Below are positions 7,414 through 14,545 of a stretch of DNA of 19,675 bases, one piece after another. The notes under the pieces were generated by a model. It saw nothing but the letters and a program-made list of their open reading frames with translations. It had not been told where the DNA came from and made no database searches. Source of the DNA: JBBCJT01 sp037190665 (GTDB lineage Bacteria; Pseudomonadota; Alphaproteobacteria; Acetobacterales; Acetobacteraceae); the NCBI GenBank assembly GCA_037190665.1, contig JBBCJT010000171.1, positions 1 to 19,675 of the forward strand. Direction: 5' to 3'. The stretch's first letter is position 1, and each line of letters starts with the position of its first letter. A program made the translations under genes and the position numbers.

Positions 7414-8994
7414 TCAGGCCTTGGCGAGGCTCTTCCAGCGGTTGCGGTCGTTCATCGGGCCGGTGTCGATGCCGGTGACGCCCGGCCGGCTCGTCCAGAC
7501 CTCGATCTCCTGCAGCATGATCACGAACGGGCTGGTGCGCTGATGCTCGCGCTGGATGTCGATGTACATCTGCGCGCGCTTCTCCGGATCGGACTCGCGC
7601 AGGGCTTCCATCACCCGCGCGCTCAGCTCGGGGATCAGCCAGCTCGACCGCCACGCCGTGGTGCGGTTGCGCGCATCGTCGGCGTTGTCGATGTTGATCG
7701 AGAAGGTCTCGGCGTTGGAGTGCGGATCTAAGTAGTCGCTGCCCCAGCGGGAGACGGACATGTCGTGCTGGCGCGCGCGCACCTTGGTGATCACCGCGCG
7801 GCTCTCGCCGGGCTGCATGCGCAGCCGGATCTTCAGGTCGGCGAGGTTGGCCTGCACCGCCTGCGCGATGTCGCTGACCGGCCAGGTGGAGGCGTAGTCG
7901 AAGCTCATCTCGAACCCGTCGGCCAGCCCCGCGTCGGCCATCAGCTTCCGCGCCTCGTCGATCTTCCGCGAGAAGGGCTTCTCGGTCAGCGCGCCGGGCA
8001 GGCCCTCGGGCAGGAAGGCCTGATGCACGGCCCAGGTGTTGGGCGTGATGTTGCGCGCGATGCCCTCGTAGTCGATCGCGAGCTTGATCGCCTGCTTCAC
8101 TTCCGGCCGGGCGAGGTTCGGGTTCTTCTGGTTCAGCGCCAGATAGAGCAGCGCGGCCTTGCGCTGCTTGTGCACGCCGAACTTACCCTCGGCGATGACC
8201 TGCTTGATGATGTCGTCGCTGAGGTTGCGCGCGATGTCCGCATCGCCGCGCTGCAGGCCCAGGAGCTGCGCCGACGGATCGGCGGTGTGGCGCATGATGA
8301 TGCGCCGCGTCGCCGGCTTGTCGGTCGCGTTCGGGTTGGCTTCCAGCGTCACGCTGTCGCTCGCGCGCCAGGCGCGCAGCATGAACGGGCCGGAGCCTGC
8401 GGAATTCTGCTTCAGCCACGCATTGCCCAGATCGTCGCCCTGCGCCTTCGGCAGTGCGGCGGCCTTCTCGACCACGCTGCCGACCACGGCGGACAGGCAG
8501 TAGAGCAGGAAGGGCAGGGAGGTCTGCTCGGCCGTCTCCATCACCAGCGTGCGCGGATCGGTCGCGCGGATGCGCTGGGCGACGTTGTCCTTGGTGAAGC
8601 CGAACTGGTTGATGATGAAGGCGGGGCTCTTGTTCAGGATCACCGCGCGCTGCAGCGACCAGGCGGCGTCCTCCGCCGTCACCGGATTGCCGGAGGAGAA
8701 TTTCGCGCCCTGCTTCAGCCGGAAGGTGAAGGTCTTGCCACCGGCCCCGGCCTCCCAGCTCTCCGCCAGCTCGCCCACGAGCTGGGAGGGGTTGCTGTTC
8801 GGGGTGGTGACCAGCTTCTGGTAGACGTTGCCGCAGATCTCGGAGCCGGTGAACTCGAAGCACTCGCCGGGATCGAGCGTGATGATGTCGTCGATCTGCT
8901 TGGCCATCACGATCACGCCCGGCGGCGTCTGCGCCAGCGCGGGGGCAAGCGGCGCGGCGGCGGACGCCGCGAGCAGCAGGCGACGGTTCAGCAT
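7414..8994 (-). CDS. ABC transporter substrate-binding protein, peptide/nickel family (SBP_bac_5)
   Basis: A 526-residue periplasmic receptor for the downstream permeases. Residues 1-21 are a Sec signal peptide (MLNRR, a hydrophobic core, then ALAQT with probable cleavage near 21/22), without a lipobox cysteine. The mature protein has the family landmarks FTFRLKQGAKFSSGNPVTAEDAAWSLQR, SGPFMLRAW and a LNQKNPNLARPEVKQAI-like segment preceding AIDYEGIA. The substrate cannot be read from sequence; oligopeptides, dipeptides, nickel chelates and sugars are all used by relatives. ATG 8994 has GGAG ten bases upstream. One leucine codon at 7729-7731 is TTA, which is rare at this G+C. It is the first gene of the transporter-ribF operon. 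Confidence 0.95.
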   Translation of the reverse strand: MLNRRLLLAASAAAPLAPALAQTPPGVIVMAKQIDDIITLDPGECFEFTGSEICGNVYQKLVTTPNSNPSQLVGELAESWEAGAGGKTFTFRLKQGAKFSSGNPVTAEDAAWSLQRAVILNKSPAFIINQFGFTKDNVAQRIRATDPRTLVMETAEQTSLPFLLYCLSAVVGSVVEKAAALPKAQGDDLGNAWLKQNSAGSGPFMLRAWRASDSVTLEANPNATDKPATRRIIMRHTADPSAQLLGLQRGDADIARNLSDDIIKQVIAEGKFGVHKQRKAALLYLALNQKNPNLARPEVKQAIKLAIDYEGIARNITPNTWAVHQAFLPEGLPGALTEKPFSRKIDEARKLMADAGLADGFEMSFDYASTWPVSDIAQAVQANLADLKIRLRMQPGESRAVITKVRARQHDMSVSRWGSDYLDPHSNAETFSINIDNADDARNRTTAWRSSWLIPELSARVMEALRESDPEKRAQMYIDIQREHQRTSPFVIMLQEIEVWTSRPGVTGIDTGPMNDRNRWKSLAKA

Positions 8995-9106
8995 GGGGCC
9001 GGGTCTCCGAGAATGAATACCACCGATGATAGGCCTCGGGCGGGGCGGCTAGAAGCCCCCCGCCGCGCGGGCCGGGATCACATCGGGCGGACGCCCGGCC
9101 GGCCGG
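8995..9106. other. Spacer between the ridA-like gene and the ABC operon
   Basis: This 112-base gap holds a GC-rich inverted repeat at 9039-9064 (GGCGGGGC against GCC(CC)CCGCC, with a two-base bulge). It also holds a minus-strand TATCAT (9031-9026) that matches five of six -10 positions but has no good -35 in front of it. The hairpin lacks a U tract. The spacer plausibly contains the end of the ridA-like transcript and the promoter of the ABC-ribF operon, but neither is clear enough to call separately. Confidence 0.3.
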
Positions 9107-9493
9107 TCAGTCCTTGCCGAGATAGGCGGTGGCGTCGATCTCGACCAGACAATCGGGGGAGCCGAGGCCGCTGACGATGCAGGAAACCCGGTGCGGCGGG
9201 TCCTCGGCGAAGTTGGCGAAGTAGACATCGTTCATCGGCTGCCAGTTGGCGCGGTCGGTCACGTAGACCGTGCACTTGACCACGTCCTTCATGGTGCCGC
9301 CGGCTTCTTCGATCAGCGCGCGGATATTGTCGAGCGTCTGCTGCGTCTGCGCCCGCACGTCGCCGATGGCGAACCTGCCGTTCACGTCGCGGCCGGTGGA
9401 GCAGACGAACATGAACCCGCCCGCGACCGTCGCCTGCGCGAAGGGCAGGGAGGGCTTGAAGACACGGTCGGAGGAAACGGCGCGCTTCGGCAT
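9107..9493 (-). CDS. RidA/YjgF/UK114 family protein (enamine/imine deaminase)
   Basis: A 128-residue small cytoplasmic protein of the Rid family, normally a homotrimer. RidA hydrolyses reactive enamine/imine intermediates such as 2-aminoacrylate formed by PLP enzymes. The core pattern is intact: DVRAQTQQTLDNIRALIEEAG at about 45-65, then VVKCTVYVTD at 71-80. The C-terminal block RVSCIVSGLGSPDCLVEIDATA supplies the substrate-binding arginine (102), a cysteine (105) and the glutamate (118) seen in active members. Start ATG 9493 has AGGAG six bases upstream; the longer open frame was rejected. It is divergent from the Bug-type gene and upstream of the ABC operon. It could be one of the catabolic Rid subfamilies rather than housekeeping RidA, so no symbol is given. 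Confidence 0.93.
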   Translation of the reverse strand: MPKRAVSSDRVFKPSLPFAQATVAGGFMFVCSTGRDVNGRFAIGDVRAQTQQTLDNIRALIEEAGGTMKDVVKCTVYVTDRANWQPMNDVYFANFAEDPPHRVSCIVSGLGSPDCLVEIDATAYLGKD

Positions 9494-9539
9494 GGGATCT
9501 CCTGATCTGGCCGGCCGATGCTGCGGCACCCCCCGCGCA

Positions 9540-9568
9540 TTGACAACACGGGGGCGGGCCGGAACGTT
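9540..9568 (+). promoter_or_regulatory. Weak sigma-70-like promoter for the Bug-type receptor gene
   Basis: A perfect TTGACA at 9540-9545 is followed 17 bases later by AACGTT (9563-9568), which matches the -10 consensus at only two positions. It lies 28 bases before the GTG start at 9596. The strong -35 with a poor -10 overlapping a palindrome would suit an activator- or repressor-controlled promoter, but it remains a pattern match. Confidence 0.3.
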
Positions 9569-9570
9569 CC
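9545..9570 (-). promoter_or_regulatory. Candidate EcfG-type (general stress) promoter for the ridA-like gene
   Basis: On the minus strand GGAAC (9570-9566) is followed, after 17 bases, by TGTT (9548-9545). This fits the alphaproteobacterial EcfG pattern of GGAAC, 16-17 bases, then a GTT-type -10. The ridA-like start is at 9493, leaving a leader of about 45 bases. The GGAAC is half of a palindrome, so its presence may instead reflect an operator. Confidence 0.35.
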
Positions 9571-9572
9571 GG
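9559..9572. promoter_or_regulatory. 14-bp perfect palindrome, possible operator
   Basis: CCGGAACGTTCCGG is a perfect palindrome located between the divergent ridA-like and Bug-type genes. It overlaps the -10 position of the plus-strand promoter candidate and the -35 of the minus-strand one. A dimeric regulator bound here could control both genes. No regulator gene is adjacent, and palindromes of this length occur by chance in GC-rich DNA. Confidence 0.3.
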
Positions 9573-9582
9573 ACAGGACCAG

Positions 9583-9589
9583 AAGGAGG
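9583..9589 (+). promoter_or_regulatory. Strong Shine-Dalgarno fixing a GTG start
   Basis: AAGGAGG, six bases before GTG 9596, decides the start of the Bug-type receptor. The frame is open to an earlier ATG at 9518, but that region is the promoter area and encodes nothing like a signal peptide. Starting at the GTG places a signal sequence at the very N-terminus. Confidence 0.75.
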
Positions 9590-9595
9590 CGCCCT

Positions 9596-10591
9596 GTGCC
9601 CACACGCCGCAGCATCATGTCGCTCGCGCTTGCCATGCCCGCGATCGTGCGCGGGGCGGATGCACAGGTGCTCGCGGGCGGGCGGCAGATGCGATGGGTG
9701 GTGCCGTTCCCGCCCGGCGGCGCGGCCGACGCGATCGCGCGGATCTGGGCCGATGCGTTCACCGGCGCGACCGGCCAGTCGATCGTGGTGGACAACCGCG
9801 GCGGCGCGAACGGCGTGCTCGGCATCCAGGCGGTGATGGCGGGGCCGGCGGACGGCAGCGTGCTCGGCATCTTCAACGTCGCCTTCTTCACCGCGCTGCC
9901 GCTGATGATGGCGCGCCCGCCCTACACCACCGCGGACCTGGTGCCGATCAGCCGGCTCGTCACCTCCACCGTGGTCTGCTGCGTGACCGCCGAGCGCGCG
10001 AAGGAACGCGGCTGGACGGATTTCCGCGCGCTGATCGAATGGGCGCGCAAGCCGGGCAACCAGCTCACCAAGGGATCGGCCAGCAATGGTGGGCCCTCGC
10101 ACCTGCTGATCGCGACCATCGCCAAGCGGTCGGGCGCGGACATCCTGCACGTGCCGTATCGCGGCGGCGCGCCGGCGCTGAACGACCTGCTCGCCGGGCA
10201 GATCGACATGGTGTTCGACTTCATGCCCGCGCTGATGCCGCAGATCGCCGCCGGCAAGCTGATCCCGCTCGCGGTGGGATCGAAGGCGCGCAGCCCGCTG
10301 ATGCCGGACGTGCCCGGCCTCGGCGAGTTCCCCGACCTGAACGTCGCCGATCTCGACCTGCAGTCGTGGAACGCGCTGACCGCGCCGAAGGGCATTCCCG
10401 ATGCGGTCACGCAGGCGATCGCGGACGGCGTGCAGCGCGGCGCGCAGGCGCCGGGCCTCGCGCAGAAGCTGGCCGCGGCGGGGCTGGTGCTCGCCACCAC
10501 CGATGGCCCGGCGGCGACATCTGCGCTGATCGCGGCCGACGCGCCGCGCTGGCGGGAGATGGTCGAGGTGTCGGGCGCGCGGATCGAGTAG
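9596..10591 (+). CDS. Tripartite tricarboxylate transporter-type substrate-binding protein (Bug/TctC family)
   Basis: A 331-residue periplasmic receptor. The N-terminus has a TRRS pair, a hydrophobic stretch and GADAQ, which looks like a signal peptide with weak Tat character. The mature part has the Bug signature VPFPPGGAADAIARIWAD followed by GQSIVVDNRGGANGVLGI. It also has HVPYRGGAPALNDLLAGQID near the hinge and the C-terminal PGLAQKLAAAGL segment. Such proteins bind carboxylates and related small anions. No TctA or TctB membrane subunit is present in the window, so it is an orphan receptor, a common situation in this family. It diverges from the ridA-like gene and converges on the flavoenzyme gene with a 3-base gap. 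Confidence 0.93.
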   Translation: MPTRRSIMSLALAMPAIVRGADAQVLAGGRQMRWVVPFPPGGAADAIARIWADAFTGATGQSIVVDNRGGANGVLGIQAVMAGPADGSVLGIFNVAFFTALPLMMARPPYTTADLVPISRLVTSTVVCCVTAERAKERGWTDFRALIEWARKPGNQLTKGSASNGGPSHLLIATIAKRSGADILHVPYRGGAPALNDLLAGQIDMVFDFMPALMPQIAAGKLIPLAVGSKARSPLMPDVPGLGEFPDLNVADLDLQSWNALTAPKGIPDAVTQAIADGVQRGAQAPGLAQKLAAAGLVLATTDGPAATSALIAADAPRWREMVEVSGARIE

Positions 10592-10594
10592 CGG

Positions 10595-11686
10595 CTACGG
10601 CTCCGCGAACGCGCCCGCCGCCCAGCCAGGCAGGGCGGCGGCGTGCGCCGGATCGCGCACCGCCCGCGCGAGCGCGAGGCCGAGGCACGCGGCGAACTTG
10701 AAGCCGTGGCCGGAGAAGCCGGACATCGCCCAGCAGGCGGGGCCGAGCGGCTCGACCACGAAGCTTTCCTCCGGCGCCACGTCGTAGAAGCAGGCCCTGA
10801 CCTCCGCGACGCGATAGCCCCCGGGATCGCGCAGCCGGCCGGCGGCGCGCGCGAGGATCGCGGCCGCCTCCTCCTCGCCGGCCTCGCGGTCGCCGTCGGG
10901 GTCGCCGGTCATGCTGAACGTGTGGTCGCCGAGCTTCAGCCCGGTGCCGGCGACCGGCGGCACGGCGTAGAAGCCGCCATCGAAGTCGAGCACCATCGGT
11001 GCGGCTGCCCATGCCGCGTCCAGCCCGGCGGGCGGATCGACATACACCACCACCTGCCGCGACGGCGTCACGCGACCGGCGAGCGCCGGCACCAGACGCG
11101 GGGCCCATGCGCCGGCAGCGACCACCAGCAGATCGGCCGACCGCTCGCCGCCATCGCCGAGCCGGACGGCCGCGCGGTCGGGGTACACCTCCGTCACGCG
11201 GCCGCGCAGGATCGTCGTGCGCGCGGCGAGCGCGGCGACGATCCGGTCCGCCAGCAGCACGCCGCCGGCCGGCAGGTACAGCGCATCGTCCGCCTGCGGG
11301 CCGAGGAAGGCGAAGCGCTGCGCCAGCTCGCCGGCGTGCAGCATCCCGAAGGGCTGGCCCTCCGCCTCCAGCGCCAGCCGCGTCTCGCGCAGCCAGACAT
11401 TGGCCGCATCGCCCAGCGCGAGCACGCCGGTGGGGACGTGCAGCGTCTCGCCGATATCGTCCCATACCTGCGCCCAGGCGGCATAGGCGTCGTCCACCAT
11501 GCGCATGTAGCCGCGCCGGGCGCCGTAGGCGTGGCGGATCAGCCGGTGCCGGTCCACCGAGGCAGCGCGCGGATTGGGCACCGCGTCCTGCTCGATGACC
11601 TCCACCTGCCATCCGTCGCGCCGCAGCGCCCAGGCCGCCGACAGCCCCATGATACCCGCGCCGACAATGAGAGCCCGTTGCGTCAT
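10595..11686 (-). CDS. FAD-dependent oxidoreductase, monomeric sarcosine oxidase / N-methyltryptophan oxidase type (DAO family)
   Basis: A 363-residue flavoenzyme likely to oxidise an N-methylated or secondary amine or amino acid, giving an aldehyde or imine and hydrogen peroxide. The N-terminal Rossmann motif GAGIMGLSAAWAL (9-21) binds FAD and ends in VEVIEQ. Towards the C-terminus, ACFYDVAPEESFVVEP places Cys299 where monomeric sarcosine oxidases attach FAD covalently. SGFSGHGFKFA (322-332) is the family's closing motif. Lys251 in GLKLGDHTF fits the lysine that activates oxygen in that group. Length is near the usual 370-390. ATG 11686 has AGGA seven bases upstream and begins nine bases after dctM stops, so it belongs to the TRAP operon. 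The exact substrate is unknown, and a D-amino-acid-type activity is possible. Confidence 0.88.
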   Translation of the reverse strand: MTQRALIVGAGIMGLSAAWALRRDGWQVEVIEQDAVPNPRAASVDRHRLIRHAYGARRGYMRMVDDAYAAWAQVWDDIGETLHVPTGVLALGDAANVWLRETRLALEAEGQPFGMLHAGELAQRFAFLGPQADDALYLPAGGVLLADRIVAALAARTTILRGRVTEVYPDRAAVRLGDGGERSADLLVVAAGAWAPRLVPALAGRVTPSRQVVVYVDPPAGLDAAWAAAPMVLDFDGGFYAVPPVAGTGLKLGDHTFSMTGDPDGDREAGEEEAAAILARAAGRLRDPGGYRVAEVRACFYDVAPEESFVVEPLGPACWAMSGFSGHGFKFAACLGLALARAVRDPAHAAALPGWAAGAFAEP

Positions 11687-11695
11687 GACCCGATC

Positions 11696-12976
11696 CTAAC
11701 GCGCGGGGCCGAAGACCAGATCCGGCACGATCAGCGTGATCGAGGGGAACACGGTGATCAGCACGAGCGCGGCCAGAAGCGGCACGTAGAACGGCACCAC
11801 CGCGCGGATCAGCGACTGCAACGGCAGCTCCCCCACGCGCGCCACCACGAACAGCGCGATCCCCATCGGCGGCGTCAGCAGGCCGATCATCAGGTTGTAG
11901 GTGAGCACGAGGCCGAAATGCACCGGATCGATGCCGACCGCGAGCACCACCGGCATCAGCACCGGCACGGTCAGCACCATCACCGCCAGCGCCTCCATGA
12001 ACATGCCGAGGAACAGCAGCAGCAGGTTGATCAGCGCGAGCAGCACCAGCGGATCGTCGCTGACGCCGAGCAGCATCTCCGCCACCTGCTGCGGCACGCG
12101 CGCACGCGCCAGCACCCAGTTGAACAGCGTCGCCGCGGCGACGATGAAGCCGACCACGGCGGTGGTGTTCATGCTCTCGCTGAACACGCGCACCAGGTCG
12201 CCCCAGCCGAGTTCGCGATAGACCACCGTGCCCAGCAGCAGCGCATAGAGCGCCGCCACAGCCGCGGCCTCGGTGGCGGTGAAGATGCCGGCGAACATCC
12301 CGCCCATGATGATGCCGGGCGTCAGCAGCGGCAGGATGGCGCGCGCGGTGGCGCGGCCGCGCCCCGCCCAGCTCATGCGCGCGCCGCGCGGGAAGTTGCG
12401 CCGGCCCGACACCCACCAGACATAGGCCATCAGGCACAGGCCGATCACGAGGCCCGGCAGGATGCCGCCGAGGAACAGCCGACCGACCGAAACATTGGCG
12501 ATCACCGCGTAGAGCACGAGCGGGATGGAGGGCGGGATGATCGGCCCGACGACGCAGGAGGCGCAGGTCAGCGCGGCGGAGAAGTCGCGCGGGTAGCCCT
12601 CCTTCGTCATGGCGCGGATCTCGAGCGCGCCGAGCCCGCCGGCATCGGCCACGGCACTGCCCGACATGCCGGAGAAGATGATCGAGCCGACCACGTTCAC
12701 ATGCCCCAGCCCGCCGCGCAGATGGCCGACGAAGGCGTTGGCGAAGTCGTAGATGCGGTCGGTCACGCCCGACGTGTTCATCAGGTTGCCGGCGAGGATG
12801 AAGAACGGCACCGCCAGCAGGGTGAAGCTGTCCGCGCCCGCCATCAGCCGCTGCGGCGCGCCGATCGCGGGTGCGCCCTCGATCATCAGCCAGCCCATCG
12901 CGACCACGCCGAGCGCGAAGGCGACCGGCATGGCGAGCGCGACGAGGCCCAGCCACGCGCCGAAGAAGCCGGCCAT
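11696..12976 (-). CDS. dctM: TRAP transporter large permease subunit (DctM)
   Basis: A 426-residue polytopic membrane protein, the sodium-coupled channel of a tripartite ATP-independent periplasmic transporter. Family patterns include FTLLAVPFFILAGNLMNTSGVTDRIYDFA near 50-79, GSIIFSGMSGSAVADAGGLGALEI near 97-120, and a VVGPIIPPSIPLVLYA hairpin. A second inverted-repeat half contains GMFAGIFTATEAAAVAALYAL and LLTPPMGIALFV. About 12 hydrophobic segments are visible and the length is normal. The start ATG 12976 overlaps the dctQ stop by one base (TGATG), so it is translationally coupled; its own ribosome-binding sequence is weak. Confidence 0.97.
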   Translation of the reverse strand: MAGFFGAWLGLVALAMPVAFALGVVAMGWLMIEGAPAIGAPQRLMAGADSFTLLAVPFFILAGNLMNTSGVTDRIYDFANAFVGHLRGGLGHVNVVGSIIFSGMSGSAVADAGGLGALEIRAMTKEGYPRDFSAALTCASCVVGPIIPPSIPLVLYAVIANVSVGRLFLGGILPGLVIGLCLMAYVWWVSGRRNFPRGARMSWAGRGRATARAILPLLTPGIIMGGMFAGIFTATEAAAVAALYALLLGTVVYRELGWGDLVRVFSESMNTTAVVGFIVAAATLFNWVLARARVPQQVAEMLLGVSDDPLVLLALINLLLLFLGMFMEALAVMVLTVPVLMPVVLAVGIDPVHFGLVLTYNLMIGLLTPPMGIALFVVARVGELPLQSLIRAVVPFYVPLLAALVLITVFPSITLIVPDLVFGPAR

Positions 12977-13482
12977 CAGAAGTCGCGCCCCGTCGCGTGT
13001 TCCAGCACCGCGCCGCTGCGCCAGGCGGCGATGTCCTCCATCATGCCGGCGACGGTGCGATAGGCGGCGAACGCCATGGACAGCGGGACGATGCCGAGGA
13101 CGAGGCCGGTCGGGATCTCCATCGCCTCGCTCGGCAGGTCCCAGACCTGCCCGGCCGCGCGCCAGCCGTACCAGACCATCGCGACGCAGAAGCCGAGCAC
13201 GAGCGCCTGCGTGAGCAGCACCACCGCGAGCCGGGCGCGGGGCGGCAGATGCTCGACGAGGAAGGGGATGCCGACATGGCTGCGGTCGCGCACCGCACCC
13301 GCCGCGCCGAAGAACACCACGCCGACATAGAGGTAGCGCGCGGCCTCCTCGCTCATGCCCGACGGATCATCGAGCACGTAGCGCGTGAACACCTGCCACA
13401 GCACCACCGCGAACAGCACGACGCCGAGCAGGACGGTCAGCCATTCCTCGACCGGCGGCAGCCGCCAGATGCGCGCGATCAC
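12976..13482 (-). CDS. dctQ: TRAP transporter small permease subunit (DctQ)
   Basis: A 168-residue membrane protein with four hydrophobic helices, the small subunit that partners DctM. The segment VFTRYVLDDPSGMSEEAARYL after the first helix is the DctQ hallmark. It is followed by VFFGAAGAVRDRSHVGIPFL in the second helix and a later IPTGLVLGIVPLSMAFAAYR. The start is GTG 13482, which overlaps the dctP stop (GTGA). A much longer open frame upstream runs antisense-like through dctP and was discarded. The order P-Q-M with overlaps at both junctions indicates one operon. Confidence 0.95.
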   Translation of the reverse strand: MIARIWRLPPVEEWLTVLLGVVLFAVVLWQVFTRYVLDDPSGMSEEAARYLYVGVVFFGAAGAVRDRSHVGIPFLVEHLPPRARLAVVLLTQALVLGFCVAMVWYGWRAAGQVWDLPSEAMEIPTGLVLGIVPLSMAFAAYRTVAGMMEDIAAWRSGAVLEHATGRDF

Positions 13483-14468
13483 AGCGCCTGCAACGCCGCG
13501 AACACGCCCTTGCCCCAGACCTCCTCGTATTTCTCGTAAAGCGGCGCGAGCGCCACGCGGAAGGCGTCGCGGTCGGAGTCGATGAACTGCACGCCGCGGC
13601 CCTCGAACTCGCTGCGCAGCGCCTGCTCGTTGTCGCGCACCAGCTTGTCGCTGACCTCCGCCCCGTCGCGGAGCGCGAGGCGCAGGTGCTCCCGGTCCGC
13701 CGGGTTCAGCGTGTCCCATGTCATCGAGCTGACCGTGGGCAGCAGCGGCACCAGGATGTGCCCGGTCAGGTTGATGTAGCGCTGCACCTCCATGAACTTG
13801 TTCGCCGCGATCGTGGGCAGCGGGTTCTCCTGCCCGTCGATCACGCCGGTCTGCAGCGACAGGTACACCTCGCCCAGCGACATCGGCGTGGGCGCCGCGC
13901 CCAGCGTGCGCATCATGTCCACGAACAGCGGCGCCTGCGGCACGCGCATCTTCAGCCCGCGCATGTCGCCCGGCCCGCGGATGGCCCGGTCCCGCGTCGT
14001 CATGTGCCGCGTGCCGTAGTACCACGCCTCCATCGGCCGCATGCCGCGCTGGGTGGCGAGCTGGTTGAAGCTCGCCTGGATCGCCGGGTGGCCGATCATG
14101 CGCAGGATCTGGTCGAAGTCGCGCGACAGGAACGGCGATTCCAGGATCGAGATCGACCGCACCCAGGACCCGAGCACCGCGGGGCCGGTGATGCACAGGT
14201 CGAGCGTGCCCTGCTGCACCTGGGTCAGCATCTCGCGTTCCGCGCCGAGCTGGGAGGCGGGGAAGTTGTCGATCTTCAGCCGCCCGTTGGTGCGCCGGCC
14301 GAGCGATTCGGCGGCGTGGTTGATGCCGCGCGTGACCTCGCCGTCGGGCGGCTGCACGTGGCCGAAGCGCAGGGTGCGGGCGGGCGACTGGGCCCGCGCG
14401 ACGAGGGGCGCGGCAAGACCTGCGGCAAGCGCGGCACGCCGCGGCAAACCCCGGATGGGCCGTTTCAT
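13479..14468 (-). CDS. dctP: TRAP transporter substrate-binding protein (DctP)
   Basis: A 329-residue periplasmic receptor. The N-terminus has LPRRAALAAGLAAP then VARAQS, a signal peptide with possible Tat character. In the mature protein, GLKMRVPQAPLF places the conserved carboxylate-binding arginine at about 175. VIDGQENPLPTIAANKF places the conserved asparagine at about 215. GEVYLSLQTG and the earlier FPASQLGAEREM are also family-typical. An organic acid with a carboxylate is the likely ligand class; its identity cannot be read. The start ATG 14468 has GAGGA just upstream. It leads the dctP-dctQ-dctM-flavoenzyme operon. Confidence 0.96.
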   Translation of the reverse strand: MKRPIRGLPRRAALAAGLAAPLVARAQSPARTLRFGHVQPPDGEVTRGINHAAESLGRRTNGRLKIDNFPASQLGAEREMLTQVQQGTLDLCITGPAVLGSWVRSISILESPFLSRDFDQILRMIGHPAIQASFNQLATQRGMRPMEAWYYGTRHMTTRDRAIRGPGDMRGLKMRVPQAPLFVDMMRTLGAAPTPMSLGEVYLSLQTGVIDGQENPLPTIAANKFMEVQRYINLTGHILVPLLPTVSSMTWDTLNPADREHLRLALRDGAEVSDKLVRDNEQALRSEFEGRGVQFIDSDRDAFRVALAPLYEKYEEVWGKGVFAALQAL

Positions 14469-14485
14469 GCGTCCTCCCCCGCGGC

Positions 14486-14502
14486 CGATGCCGGCCGCAT
14501 CG
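14486..14502. promoter_or_regulatory. Inverted repeat upstream of dctP
   Basis: CGATGC and GCATCG form a perfect 6-bp inverted repeat around a 5-base centre, 18 to 34 bases before the dctP start. An 8-bp direct repeat CGTTACGG occurs at 14501-14508 and 14530-14537. The arrangement would suit an operator of a dimeric regulator, but no regulator gene is linked and the repeats are short. Confidence 0.3.
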
Positions 14503-14545
14503 TTACGGTCAGCGTCGCATGGCCGCGACCGTTACGGGAAGGGGT

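Noticed and set aside
9039..9064. Possible intrinsic terminator after the ridA-like gene
   Set aside because: The stem needs a two-base bulge and no U tract follows on the minus strand. It is noted in the spacer entry but not called as a terminator.
10407..13063. Very long open frames on both strands across the TRAP/oxidase genes (for example 10643-13063 plus, 10407-12956 minus)
   Set aside because: They overlap genes with unmistakable family motifs and have biased, repeat-like composition. They are frame shadows, not overlapping genes.
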